From assembly GCF_964355755.1 (NCBI RefSeq), contig NC_092677.1, positions 23,780,101 to 23,844,100 on the forward strand: a DNA stretch of 64,000 bases, given 5' to 3'. Both the position numbers and the translations under genes were made by a program. The DNA comes from Antedon mediterranea. Its lineage: Eukaryota > Echinodermata > Crinoidea > Comatulida > Antedonidae. Below are positions 10,598 to 23,021 of the stretch, in pieces. The notes below the pieces were generated by a model. The model searched no databases. It worked only from the letters and a program-made list of their open reading frames with translations, and was not told where the DNA came from. Position 1 is the stretch's first letter; every line of letters starts with the position of its first letter.

Positions 10598-11979
10598 ATA
10601 TTTAATAATAACTATGTTGAATATAACGTACTTAATCATGAACATTCTTGAATATAGCTTTGGTTTTTCCATCGTTGAGAATTAAATGTGAAACCCACAG
10701 TATTGAGCATCATTTAAAAAAAACCTCTATAATGATATAGCGTTCCTTTTATTTAAATGATGCCCTGAATATCCGAAATTGACTGTGCCGTATGGCCAAA
10801 GTTACTATAGGTTGTCAAATCACCTCAAGTTAAGGTAAAACACTCTCTTAACTCTATTATCATAACATTTAAGGCCTATTATGAAGGCATAAACATAATT
10901 ATGTATTTAGAATATTATATATAGTATGTTTTATTCCTTCATTCATTCAAAAGGTCAAAATTAATTTTAATAACAGTATATAAGGAAAAGAATAAGAACA
11001 AGATTACAACCATATTTGTAGGCCTACTAGTAGTGTAGAAGTGTGAGTTAAAAGGGTATAAAACTTCATTAAAAGCAGAAGACATAAGATTATATTAAAA
11101 AAATTAGTTAGGAGTAATTATAGTTAGGACTGTTTAAAATGTTTACAGATATAGTAGGAAAACATTTATAAAATGTTTAAAAAGAAACAATTATGTAGTA
11201 TAATTATTGATATTTTATTTATATTTTATTATTTATTCAAAATATACACAAATCACAGAGAAAAGCTGAATTGCTTGGGATTTACAAAAATATAATATAT
11301 ACAAATAATATATGTATCGGTACAACAGTATTATGACAATGAATGTTGTTGAGACCAGTATAACTGAGCTGGTGTCCCGTAGTAATGTCAATATATTTTA
11401 AACAGTGCTTCCAAGTAGTCACGGCAGCGGGAGCAATAGTTCTAACACTTTTAAGTTTGATTTCAAAACACAAGATGCTGAGGTTTAAAGATTGAACAGT
11501 GAGTTGTATTTGCTCTGATGTCCCGACCAATGCGAATTGTGGATACTATTTGTTTGGTTTGACACTTTTTATACGAGCCTAAAGTTACGTCAGTGATATT
11601 TTTTGACCTGATCAAGGCAGTTATGCATAACAAATAAATAATATTGTTCTTCGTTCAGTTACATTGTTGTTCTAAATAGTAGTTAACGCTACAAAAAAAA
11701 ACAACCCAAAAACCCAAAATAATGACGCCACAATTATATCCGTTAATGTAAACGGTATCTGCTGTCCATTTGAAGACATAAACATTATTCTAAATTTTTC
11801 CTTCATTAATAAACATATGCATTTCGCAGTGATTATTTACGATACTTAAGGTTAAGCCTACTCATTTATTACGTATGAGATCCGCATTACAAGGTGCGTC
11901 ACAGCCGCACGAACACAGACCTGTTCAATTGATGACGTTTTAACTGTTGATACGCTTAAAGTTTATTCACTCGGTGACG
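10598..11979. other. intergenic; possible minus-strand transcription unit at 11571-11235
   Basis: Mostly featureless A+T-rich DNA. On the minus strand a TATAAAA lies at about 11570. About 40 bp downstream an 82-codon open frame runs from 11530 to 11282 (it opens with TTG, not ATG), followed by AATAAA signals near 11237. The frame matches nothing I know. This could be a small transcript or chance. Confidence 0.25.
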
Positions 11980-12192
11980 TCACTGCAAAACTTGTTGAAA
12001 ACAAAGTTCGTGTGTGATCTCGTCTGCTGCCATCCACACCGGGGCTATTAATGTCAAAAATATGACGAGATCTTCAAACTGTAGGAACTGTACATTAGGA
12101 ACATCAACCTGATCTAATAAAACTACGTTTCTTTCTGTCCTCAAAATGTTTTCATTTGAAATGAATACCGCATCCACACGCCAACGATCCAT
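11980..12192 (-). CDS. hypothetical small protein, 70 aa
   Basis: An ATG-started frame of 70 codons with balanced, non-repetitive composition, beginning MDRWRVDAVFISNEN and containing a hydrophobic stretch LVIFLTLIAPVWMAA at about residues 42-56. An AATAAA lies only 13-18 bp past the stop (11967-11962). The stop codon overlaps a palindromic TGACGTCA. I do not recognise the protein. The single hydrophobic stretch could be a membrane segment, but this is weak. It may equally be a chance frame or a decayed exon; codon statistics and expression data would be needed to tell. Confidence 0.25.
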   Translation of the reverse strand: MDRWRVDAVFISNENILRTERNVVLLDQVDVPNVQFLQFEDLVIFLTLIAPVWMAADEITHELCFQQVLQ

Positions 12193-14199
12193 TAAATACG
12201 TCTTTCATGTTTGTGATAGAGACTTAAAAGCTGTCCTGGCCAGATGCTATACTCAACTGCTAACGAAAACAAACTATTTGGTATACAATCCGTAAACATT
12301 GTCCGAAATATTGCACCTGGAGTGTCATACCTCGTCATCACCTTCGTTTATCACCTTGCTGGGCTCACCTTAACCTGTGATTATCACCACTCATCAGTGC
12401 ACTTAAAACTCTATCAACGTGTTTGTGGTCTGGGCTAGTTATTAAAAGTTTTGATTATTTTGGGACATACATAATTTCAAATTTTTTAAATTTTTGTCAA
12501 CATTATATTTGTTGAAGAGGTTAATTTTATTCTTTTAAACCTATTTGATTTACCATAATTATATTAGACTGTTTAATATATATATTATAACACACCTGAG
12601 TGTAGTCTTGCAATTTGATTGGTTAATTAGGCTCCGCCTCGTTAAATAGAACAGTCAATTTTTCAACTCATGCAATATTCTCACCATTCAACTCATAAAC
12701 ATTAACTAATTATTTTTAGTATTTAATATTGATTATGCATATTTCTGACAGAACAATTACTTTTTTTTTCTGGCATGACTGTAGCGTACTAGATTAAAAT
12801 CATTTATATTTTATTCATCATCTCGATCGATTAATTTTGATACTCAGTTAATATGTTAAAGATCATTATTTCAAAACTAATTTTAGGATTGATGCTTATC
12901 ATGGCAGCTGCCTATATACTATCTGAACAAGTTGCATATCAAATGGGTAATTTTGTAGGCATCTTATAACCTCCCCAGGGTCTATAATTAGACCTTTCTT
13001 AAATCGTATTCTGGGTGAAAGCTAAGCCACACAAGCGCAAACAGCAACGGGAGCCAGAGGCTGTAGCGATGAATTGGTATCAGTTCACTTCCCTGGCTTC
13101 AGGCCTATGGAAGAAATGGCTTATAATACAAACGGAAAATGTCAGTTATATTGAGCTAAATTAGTATTGGAAATTCTCATCAAACCTATATGCTGTTATT
13201 TCTTAAGGGAATGGAGCGTATCGTGGGAACAAATCATTTTGTGACTTTATTTTCAGATATTATATCAGATGTAACACAAGACTTAAAAACAATTTCTAGG
13301 CCTAAACCATTATACGTTTTTATTTTTGTACAATATTGTATTTTTTCATATTTTTGTTATAATAGATTTCATCCTCAAAACAAAATGTTCTCATTTAAAA
13401 AAAAAAAATTTACGAACAATTTCGTACATAATATCAAATACTATTCATAATTCATGCATAATCGATCTTTAAAACAACATTTTCTATATTTGGCGATTTT
13501 TATGATTGCTATTTAGTCTGGGTGGTATTCCAGTTTCAGTGTTTTTTAGTTGACAGTGTAATTTTTCCTCTACATCCATGTAACATATTTGTATTTATTT
13601 TATTCTGAAAATATTAAAATAAAATAAATATATTTATTATAGGCTTAATTTAATGGAATAATCTTTAAAATGTTTTCATGTACATGCTATGGCATAATGT
13701 CCTTTAAGAGGCGGTTCAATTCACCACTATCAATACATTGATGCCCTAGAATTATAATTAAATATTATTATTATAATATTAAATATCTACAAAATAGGTG
13801 TATAGAAATATGAAAATATGAAGGCAGGCGATTTTCATAAGCGATCCCTAGATCGAGCATCGCGGTGATACAATGAAGCCGCGAGGGACACGTCTACCCC
13901 GCTGTGTTGAGCCTCTCCCGCATCGCTACAACTAGCCTAGAAAGAATTTTTCTTTGACAAATTTGACGAGAAGTTCATCTCGATTTGCCTCAATTTGAAA
14001 TAGATCCCATACCTTAGCCTTCGGCAGGAATGATTTGACAATTAATTATGGTTTTATCACGGAATGCTGATTACATTCTTTCAAATATTTACGACAGGTA
14101 CCTATTTTATTTAATACTGTAATGATATTAAAACGGATGGAAGTGGAGAGGTACAATATTAATATAGAATTAGTCACGTGTAAAAAAAATGCCGCGATC
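12193..14199. other. intergenic, nothing recognised
   Basis: Two kilobases of A+T-rich DNA. Small GC-richer islands at 13020-13110 and 13825-13935 contain no open frame I can assign. Frames at 12244-12438 and 13190-13450 have no family features. Confidence 0.45.
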
Positions 14200-14630
14200 A
14201 ATTATCCAGGCTCCTCACTTTAACACTAATCAGTAACCCAGATATAAGTCATGCAAATTATCCAGGCACCGCCCCCTCCCCTCACTATAACACTAATCAG
14301 TAACCCAGATATAAGTCATGCAAATTATCCAGGCACCGCCCCCCTCCCCTCACTATAACACTAATCAGTAACCCAGATATAAGTCATGCAAATTATCCAA
14401 GCATCCCCTCACTATAAGACTAATTAGTAACCCAGATATAAATCATGCAAATTATCCAGGTACCCCCCCCCCCCCCTCCCTATAACACTAATCAGTAACC
14501 CAGATATAAGTCATGCAAATTATCCAGGCACCCCTCACTATAACACTAATCAGTAACCCAGAGCACCCCCTTACTATATACACTCAGTACCGTAATCCAG
14601 ATATAATTCATGCAAATTATCCACGCTTTA
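14200..14630. repeat. octamer-bearing minisatellite (about 67-bp unit)
   Basis: Six to seven units built from CACTAATCAGTAACCCAGAT, ATAAGTCATGCAAATTATCC and a C-rich spacer. Each full unit carries the exact POU/Oct octamer ATGCAAAT, at 14251, 14318, 14386, 14445, 14513 and 14610. The spacing is 59-68 bp, with one wider gap of 97 where a unit is damaged. The C-rich spacer reaches a run of 14 C at 14463-14476. Confidence 0.9.
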
Positions 14631-15390
14631 TTTTTTTTTATGAGAACATGTCGTCCGTCTAGATACAGTAGGCCTACCGTACCGAGAATCGGGTGGGTGA
14701 GTCCGTCGTTAAACTGCCATAATGGATGACCTTTCGATTTGCGATTACATCATTGTTCCAAATAGTCGTCGTCCACTAAAATCGATTTTTTTTTCGCGAC
14801 GACCGTATATACCCAAAGCAATTATGAAACACGGTTGTATTAGAGTATGTATTTGTTAATACAAAATACAAGGGCGTCACTTGAATCTAGATTCGACAAA
14901 ATTGTGTCTGGACGACTTTGACAAAATGTTGCCAACCCAAACTCAAACGCGCATGCGCTACAAATAACGATAAGAACTGTATATTCCCTTGTAAACTATA
15001 TAATGTGATGGACAGAATTTAAAAAAAAAACATTAGAAAGAATGATAATGAAATAAAAGAACATAAGAAAAAATGTCAAAAATCCACATGACGAGTTCAC
15101 CAAAAAAGCGAAAAAAATCACCTTCAAGAGAGATATTTCACTTATTATGTATATTAAGTAGTATTACTATATATTGAAACATTATAATGTATATTCCTTG
15201 TTTGAATACTTTGAAAAGTCAATTAACCTCCCCCCCCCCCCCATGTGTGGAAATGGGTACCTGGTATCGTTCCAGACAGAACATTGCGCTGATTACCAAC
15301 TTCCATACGTGTTTGATCCAAAAATGACTGGAGTAATAATTATGCATAGCGCTTAGACGTTTTACAACATTAAATAGGCATTAATATAAA
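14631..15390. other. intergenic, with a poly-C tract
   Basis: A+T-rich DNA with a run of 13 C at 15230-15242. A 44-codon frame starting at an ATG at about 14722 (MDDLSICDYIIVPNSRR) has balanced composition but no known match and no splice context I trust. Confidence 0.4.
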
Positions 15391-15484
15391 AAAGGCCATA
15401 TACATGGCTGCAGTCGCGTGCTCAAAATTTGAGTTAGCGTTTACCGACCGACCGACCAACCGACCGACATAGTGAGCTATAAGG
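15391..15484 (+). repeat. dispersed repeat B, copy 1 (GACC-rich)
   Basis: It starts AAAGGCCATATACATGGCTG and ends with ACCGACCGACCGACC...ACATAGTGAGCTATA. A shorter copy lies inverted at 22211-22271, sharing both the CCATATACATGGCTGC end and the GACC cluster with CATAGTGAGC. Two copies 6.8 kb apart mark it as a dispersed family, possibly a SINE fragment. Confidence 0.65.
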
Positions 15485-16069
15485 ATAATGAAGTTGGGTT
15501 AATTGAAATCCTAAATACAAGTTGTAAATAAATAATACCGTTTTCAAATATTAATACCAATATAGTATGTTATTGTTTCTATATACAAGGTTGAACTGAT
15601 TATTAGGCCATATTCAATATCTTGTGAACTTTAAAGTTCCAATCGTATTGTGTGTGTTTTTAAATTAATATTGAAAGTCAATATCCCGCTCCATAACAAG
15701 CATAATTAAAACAAATATAATCACAAATATTTGGATAAAAACATATACATCTTCCTTTAGCATTGGTGTATTAACAACTTATCTTCTGTAAATAGTATAT
15801 CTTTGTTTATGTTTTGCCGAATTAGTAGCGTCTTAATCAATATGTGGATAATCCTAATTGTTTTATAAACACATCGAGAAGGTTTATATTATTTTGAGCC
15901 GAAGTCAATGTGTTTATTTGTGCTTCAAATTGATGATTTTATTTCAATTCGACGGCCATGATTTAGTAACGTCATTGGGTTATTCCATTATACACACCAC
16001 AAAGTAGACCTGTTGTAACAATTTTGTATTTTAAAAATAAATGTGTTTCGAATGTCCAACGCAGGCCAA
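15485..16069. other. intergenic, nothing recognised
   Basis: A+T-rich sequence with no repeat, exon or open frame worth noting. Confidence 0.5.
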
Positions 16070-16371
16070 GTTTCCGCAGCCAAAAAAATATTATTTGTTA
16101 TTTTTAACCAACCAGGTAATTAAAATGTAAAAGTGCGCATGCTCAGTTATTACCAAACAACCAGGTGCCCAATCACAACGCAACAATTTGTTCTTCAGGT
16201 CGAAGGTTAAAAACTATCGCATTTATCCGATAAATATCTGATTTGAATGAGATAACACGGTTAATTGTTCTCAAATGGAATCGATTAAACCCCGTTTCCA
16301 CAGGCAATTTATCGGTTAAGTATCGGTTAATTTTATCGGTTAATTATCGGTTAATTTTTGGCTGCGGAAAC
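16070..16371. mobile_element. MITE-like element with perfect 17-bp terminal inverted repeats
   Basis: GTTTCCGCAGCCAAAAA at 16070-16086 is matched exactly in inverted orientation at 16355-16371, enclosing 302 bp. A further copy of the terminus (GTTTCCACAGGCAA) occurs inside near 16293. A short ATCGGTTAA tandem (four copies, 16307-16354) precedes the right end. No transposase is encoded. Open frames crossing it at 16243-16621 are incidental. Confidence 0.6.
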
Positions 16372-17319
16372 ACGGCCGCAGAGAGGTACTGTACATACGC
16401 GCAACGCAACTATTTTGACCAATAACATGGATCGGCGGATAATTGAATCGTTTGCCTTTTTTTCCAAGAATGACTTTAGCTGCGTGCCAATGGGGGAAAG
16501 AGTGCTTAATTTATTTCAGGGAAGAATATTATATATGAGATTCATTCAGCTATTATCCAGCTACCATTTTAATCATAAAACAAGTACATTTTTGTCCAGC
16601 CTCAAGATAGGGGATGACTAGACCAGAACACAGGAGTAATACCCTTCTCTTTCTGAAAGATGCACTTGGCTTGGTTTAAATGTTTAAAGTGCACAACAGA
16701 TCGATGTGTACACGAGACCTTCAGTTTTAAGTAGGCCTACTTTCCGAGAAGACTTGTTCCTTCACCATAAATAATAATGGTCGAGCTTGTACCTTGAACC
16801 TGTTCCGATACGGTATTATTTGTGGTTCTAACCGCTCGACTTTTCTTTGGTGGTTACAGCAGTGTCAAAACTTACTTGTTTATGTTAATTATAAAATGTA
16901 CCTCTGCAACTACAATGTGTCACCCTTTGAAAATTTGCCAGGCTGTAATATTATTAAAATGTGTTGTTAAAAAAAAACATTGTAGACTTTCACCACCACT
17001 ACTTTTGGTAAATAACATAATTGAAACATAATGATTTAAAATAATCACTATACACAAAAAGAAATTAAGAACACATTCTGGTTTAAATAATATATTTTTT
17101 TAACGAATCTGTAGTATTTGAACTAATGTTTCCAAGCTCTATTTTTTTCTTTTTTGTTGTATGTCATCCTATCCCATTTTAAAATCATATATAATGTAGA
17201 CAAAACGCTACAATTATTTTGATATTAAATTCGGTACCGGTAATTTTGATCAAACTGTATTGGTTTCTCTCAATTAAAACCGTTCAGTAACATGTGATGT
17301 ATTTGGTCTTATAGCGCGC
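16372..17319. other. intergenic, nothing recognised
   Basis: Contains an 87-codon frame (16358-16621) that starts inside the TIR element and a 69-codon frame (16822-17031). Neither has recognisable features. Confidence 0.4.
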
Positions 17320-17645
17320 ATATTTTGGTTAGATTCCGCCTGTACCTACGCCGAAATTACACGTGAACACGTTTTCGACGACACTGGAAGTAAGATAAGT
17401 TTGCTATAACGGGTCGAATGTCGTCTAAAAACGTGCAATTTGTCAACGAATCATCTTCGTTGCGTGAGTTTGCTGTTAGTTCTGTGTGGTCCTGTAATAT
17501 TGTGTCTGTTCGTTGATACTACCACCTCAATACACCTTGTCACGTGCTGTGATAGGGTCGAGCAAGTACGTTCAACTGAAGATGATTCGATAATCTTACT
17601 CTTGGTATGAACCTAAGGGGTTGGCGTCATCGACGGTGTAGATTG
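17320..17645 (+). promoter_or_regulatory. CpG-bearing patch, possible promoter or enhancer
   Basis: About 320 bp richer in CpG and G+C than the flanks, with E-box/CACGTG-like sites (CACGTGAACACG near 17362 and TCACGTGC near 17540). It holds a short ATG frame of 32 codons starting near 17419 (MSSKNVQFVNESSSLREFAV...). It could be a first exon with its promoter, or a regulatory element 5 kb beyond the foxl1 3' end. No downstream exon was found, so the identity is open. Confidence 0.25.
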
Positions 17646-19080
17646 GCAATATCGATCGTTGGGTTGTTACGTATCTTTTAATTGGATCTGTTTAATTTGT
17701 ATACCAACTTTCTCTGTGCTATTACTCAACTTTTAACAAAAAATGGAATTAAGCTTCTTTGATGTTCATGCCGTCATTTGTATATCTTTTACCAGAAGTG
17801 TTTTTTGTCTTTTGTGGGTTTCCTAATTTTATTTCATTATCTTAACATTGTTTCATAATTTTATACGTTTTCTAATCTAATTCATCATAATTACATAATT
17901 ACAGTATTTGGTTTGCTACATGCTACAAAGTATAACCAAACTAGTTGCAGTATAGGAAGGAATGTAGAAACATTCAGTCAGATGTATTTTTTTCTTTCAT
18001 TATTTCATTCCAGACCAACAGCGAATCATCGCCACTAACAGGCTGGTTAAAATATTAATAAAAGCTACTTTAGATACAAAATTTAAATCATATATAAAAC
18101 AAGATGACAATTAATTATTTATTAATATAATATACATCTACATGCACACACTTTTATACTAATTCATTTTTCAGAATTTTCTTCTGAAGTTATATATATA
18201 TTATTCAATTACAACTGTACCGAAGTGTGTGTGTGTGTGTTTAAATAATTACAAATTACACAGTGTGATTTTGTTTACAAAAAGTAATTTCCACCTAATA
18301 CTGCCTCTTTGTGTTTGTTTACAGTTTCAATCCTTTTTAGAAATCGCTCTCCATCTTAAAAGTTTTTGATTTTATGATTAGGCCTACAGTAGAAATATTC
18401 CCAAATGTATATATGCTGTACAAAACGATAATAATCTGGCTTCTAAGAATAAAACGATCGATTATATTTGACTGATTGATCTCTTTCATTATCATTTCTT
18501 TCCATCAGCTTGATTTCCGGTCAATTTGTTGCTGTTTTGTTTTTTTATTTTGCGTAAATGATTTTGCTGGAGCTGGTGCTGCTCCGTAATTGGCATGTGT
18601 CTGATTGCTGGGATCGGAGTTTGTATAGTTTATCCACACATTTTGATAAGCTGATAGACGTTATAAATATTTGGCAAAAATAAACATGAAATATACAAAA
18701 ATATACACATATTGATGGATTATTACTGTTTACTGGTTAAGGATGTCTGTTTGGACGTAGGACATTGTGTTTATCCTCATTCACTCTTGTTTTGATCATA
18801 TGGCAGGAGATATTCGTCAAGTTCGAAGAACGTTTCTATTCTTTGATTGGCCAATGGCTGCGAATCCAATAATACCAGCCGTGGAAGGCAGTTTCAGCGC
18901 ACCATACTGATTTTTTTTTATTTGAAAACTATAATTGCTTATTCACAATTCTTCCAAAAATTCTCAAAACAAAGCTTTACTATTTTGAACAAACTAATAA
19001 TATCCAACTTCTATTTTCCTAAAAAATGTCGAGGTTTTAGTTAATGTTGTATATATACACTTACACTATAAACATAAATA
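17646..19080. other. intergenic, nothing recognised
   Basis: A+T-rich, with a short GT microsatellite at 18226-18241. The stretch 18500-18620 is more balanced (contains GCTGGAGCTGGTGCTGCTCC and a TAATTGG site). No gene seen. Confidence 0.4.
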
Positions 19081-19084
19081 CGAA

Positions 19085-19170
19085 ATAAAAGCTCAAATAT
19101 AATATACCAACTGGGCCCTCTGGGAGACCAGTCTTTGACTGAAGAGGTTACCCAGTATAAATATAAATTT
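19085..19170 (+). mobile_element. possible LINE 3' end
   Basis: CCCTCTGGGAGACCAGTCTT followed by GAAGAGGTTACCCAGTATAA and an A/T tail resembles the 3' terminus of CR1/L2-like retrotransposons. No coding part is present. Based on general resemblance only. Confidence 0.3.
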
Positions 19171-22100
19171 CAATTCAATATACACCTGTTGTTCTAATTT
19201 ACATGTCATTTAAATATATCTGGTATGAACCAACACAGCAGGCGAAGACCAAGAGGTTATGGCGAATGGATATAATTATGTTAAACTCAATGCATTCGAT
19301 ATGTTTTATTTTCATGTAAGTTATCATTTTTGTGTTCAGTATTACAGTAGATTTAAGGGAGACACCTTCGTAACCTAATAAAGTATGGGTGTCTCAAAGT
19401 AGAGGTTCCACTACACGTATTACATTGTTGTTGTTATGCATTTCCGTCCTTTCTTCAGTCTTTATACATAGGCGTATGGTGATTGCTTTCTGGGGTGGGG
19501 CGGGGTGCGCGATGCGATAATTGTAAATACTTTCCAAAGAAGAAAGAATCTTCTGGTAAGACAATTTTGAAAATTAGAGCTGCAGGTCTTCGGAAATTGC
19601 ACGAAATATAAACGAAATAAAAGTCTCAGGACCATCCATACCATGGTTGGGGCTGAGCTAATATAAAACCCCTGTGCATGGACTGTACCATTTTCAGAAC
19701 AAATTATGTTTACATTTAAATGAATTCTAGAGTTAAATAAATTCGTTAAATTTAGCCGTTTTTATTTGTCATGCTTTAGGGTGACAATACACCTTTAGTA
19801 ATACACATTTCAGCATCGTTTTAACGTCATTAGTTCATAATTGGTATCACTACCGTAATTAATTTATAAAATAATGAAATACTGTAAGAATTACTTCTCG
19901 GTCTAGACGATAATTCATGCCCTGGTGTCCGGGCACTCATTTAATAGTTTATTTTTACACGATGTATTGTATGTTTGGCTATTTGAACGATAAATCCGGG
20001 ATGTACATAACATGTAAACGTATAGTTGTGTGTAAATAAACTTGTCATTATAGTTCAGTTCAATATGTTGTTCGTTGGAATAGGCGAGTGAGAATTTTCT
20101 ATTTGTTGTTTTCCCCGGGCCAAATTGGCTGTCAATAGAGCAGCTTATATTAACAGAACACCCGTACTAATTATGTTTGTGTACAGGTTTTCTCGTTTAT
20201 TCTTCTTTCTTCTAAACTGCTTGTCTTGAAAATTAAACATCTTAGAAATAATGCTCAACCGGTAGTAGACTGGAGGATTTACCTGGCCCGACATAGGTTT
20301 TCATTGAATATGCCTAATAAAGCGTTGCATGAACAGTAACGTAAACACCTAGGGATTTGCAGTCAAAATACAGACTTGTTTTATTTTACAATTTGACAAG
20401 TTCTGTCAAAATTGATCGACAGTTCTTATTTTCAATTAACAGCTTATTAAACAACTATTCATTGCAAGCGATGTTTGCCTACGATTTTATTCTGAAGTTT
20501 AGTTATAGAGGAAGCAATTAAATGAAAACATTCAAGTATATTAAATTACTCCAAAGCTTAATTCTGCAACAAATAAGTTTTGATATTTCACACACTTGAA
20601 AAAGAAGTAAAAATAACTAAGTTTTTGTTTAACTTTTTATATGATACTCTACCAAAGTACAAATCAAAACTTAGGAAATACTTAAATAACCTATTAATAG
20701 TTTCCTTGGCGATAATTGTTGGAGTATTACAAATATTATTTTGTGTAGACTGAAGTTTGGTCAAGTTTACTAAACATAATATTATCTAAAGTAAAAGCAA
20801 AAGATCGAAAATACGTATAGACATTTTATTTTTGATTTTAGGAATACAGTAAGCTCTATTAAGGGGACACCTTCGGGACCTACAAAATCTTACCTTTAGG
20901 GGAAACAAAAAACAGCTACTGTGAACAATAATTTATCTGGAATTGCGAAATTGAAAATAATTAAAACCTTAGCATCCAACGTTTCTTAAAAAAATTATAA
21001 TTCGTTGAAACTGTCAGAATAAAAAAAAATCTTTTGTTTTAGCCTGTACCGTAGGAAGATGCATAACTGTGTAGTTATCGTCGATTGTTTTTGTCCTTGA
21101 ATAAATGGCTTTACTGTTTTTTTGCATTTATGTAAATTCATAGAATTTGTTATTAAAGAGTACCAGTATGTGATTTATAATTCAATTAATTTGAGATTAT
21201 TACCATCAGATGACGTGTCGGGAAAAATACACTTTTTATTTATCATTTAAATGCAATGTTTGTATATTCTTTGATGTCGAGATACAAATAAATCAAATCC
21301 AAATTATTGGTGAAATCTGTCTAAATTTAGATATACCACTTGATAGTTTGATTTAGTTCGCTTTTGGGAATCCTGTCTCTCTGTATTGTTTGTTATTTTT
21401 TTGTTATAATTATGTGAGACGAAATAAATAAAATGAAATGAAATGAAATATACTAATTTATGACGTCATGTGGTACCATTTCTTCTGTAATTCAACGCAG
21501 TTTCAGTGATTATGTATTTAGGTTCAAAGGTTGATTATAAATGTATATATATATATATATTTATTTTCTGATTATCCTCATTATATTTACGTTTGAAATG
21601 AGGCTTTATTTTACATGTGCAAACCGTTTCTTCTCGTGATGACAGATTTTGGGTGGTTCCCCCTTCCTTTTTCTTTTAATCACTAATGCAATACCGTTTG
21701 TTAAACTATTGCAGTACCGGTACTGTAAACGGTACCGTAAACTATTAACATAGGTTAGTACTGTTCCTGCAATGAGTTGTGAACGGGATAGGGCCCACGC
21801 GGTACAGTCTGTATTCAGTAATAAACTAGATCGTCCACAGGAAATGATTCTAATGACAGGAGGGAGAGGGGAGTGGAAGTGCAAAACTCCGCCGTAGTTA
21901 AATATTATTTAGTATTTAAAAACAAAGTATAAAATGATATAAGAACACATTTTTGTTAAACCACTGAACTTTTTTTTTAAATAATTGTATATTGTTAACC
22001 GCAGTGACATTTCTTGGTAAATTATCTAGAATTTTTGTATACGAGGATAAATTTCGAACACGCTTGTTGAACTCGATAACATTTGAGTTGGAGTTGAAGC

Positions 22101-22210
22101 ATTGGGCGGTCTATAGCTATGGTATTTACTGAAAGTTTAATATTAAAGAAGAAATAGATATATTATTAGTAATAGACCTAATATATAAACAGAAACATAA
22201 ATAAGTCTTC
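19171..22210. other. intergenic, nothing recognised
   Basis: Three kilobases of A+T-rich DNA with two microsatellites: AAATG repeats at 21424-21450 and an AT run at 21543-21561. Neither the 92-codon minus frame at 21606-21884 nor the frame at 19462-19644 has family features. A palindromic TGACGTCA lies at 21461. Confidence 0.45.
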
Positions 22211-22271
22211 TGCTCACTATGTCGGTTGGTTGGTCGGTCGGTCGATTGCAGGCAGCCATGTATATGGCCTT
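22211..22271 (-). repeat. dispersed repeat B, copy 2 (inverted)
   Basis: Reads, inverted, the same ends as 15391-15484: GCTCACTATGTCGG, then GGTTGGTTGGTCGGTCGGTC, then GCAGCCATGTATATGGCCTT. The middle is shorter than in copy 1. Confidence 0.65.
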
Positions 22272-22557
22272 GTTTTACAATGAAAAAAAAAACAAGATAT
22301 CACTTTACTTACACTGATCCGGATACACACAATAATCGATACGAGACCAAGACTTGTGACTTCAGACCTCCGGTCCCAAATCTTTAACTTTGCTTATTAT
22401 CAGGGCGAAAACACTTGGAGTTACTTAGGCCTATCTCATGGAGAAATAAGTTATGTCTAACGTATTTCTCCATGCTTATCTTAAAGTTCGACAGTTAACA
22501 ACAGAACATTAAAAATAGCACAGTAGGCAATGACAAATGTCAACTTTATCATAAATC

Positions 22558-23021
22558 TTTATTTCAAAATGCATACATCAAAATCAAAACCAAGGGAATG
22601 CGTACGTATATTGAATGAAAGAAAAATGAGGTGAATTATATAATACATTTTGATATATAAATAAATGTACGCTGCAAAAAACGTAGCCCTCTAGACTACA
22701 CACTCTCAAAAGCTAAATTTATTATTAAAAAATGTATTTATATCTTATTTTTAATAAAGTATACCACATACAAAAAAATCACACTAAAATTTAAAATTAT
22801 TTAACTGACTGCTATTTTAAAATAAATTAATTACAATTAGGTTTGAAAGTACTATTTAGTAGCATCAAGATAAAGCAATACACAATATAAAGTTTCTTTG
22901 TTATAGGCCTAACACACAATACAAAAAAAATGTTTAGAAAAATATATTTCATTGTCCGTTCATTGTTCTCTCTGTTATAATATAATATCAATATATGATT
23001 GTTTGTGTCGATACATATTAT
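22558..23021 (-). terminator. foxl1: foxl1 3' UTR with candidate polyadenylation signals
   Basis: Downstream of the foxl1 stop on the minus strand, AATAAA occurs at 22723-22718, about 300 bp past the stop, and again at 22563-22558. Either could end the transcript. The sequence is A+T-rich with no other feature. Confidence 0.45.
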
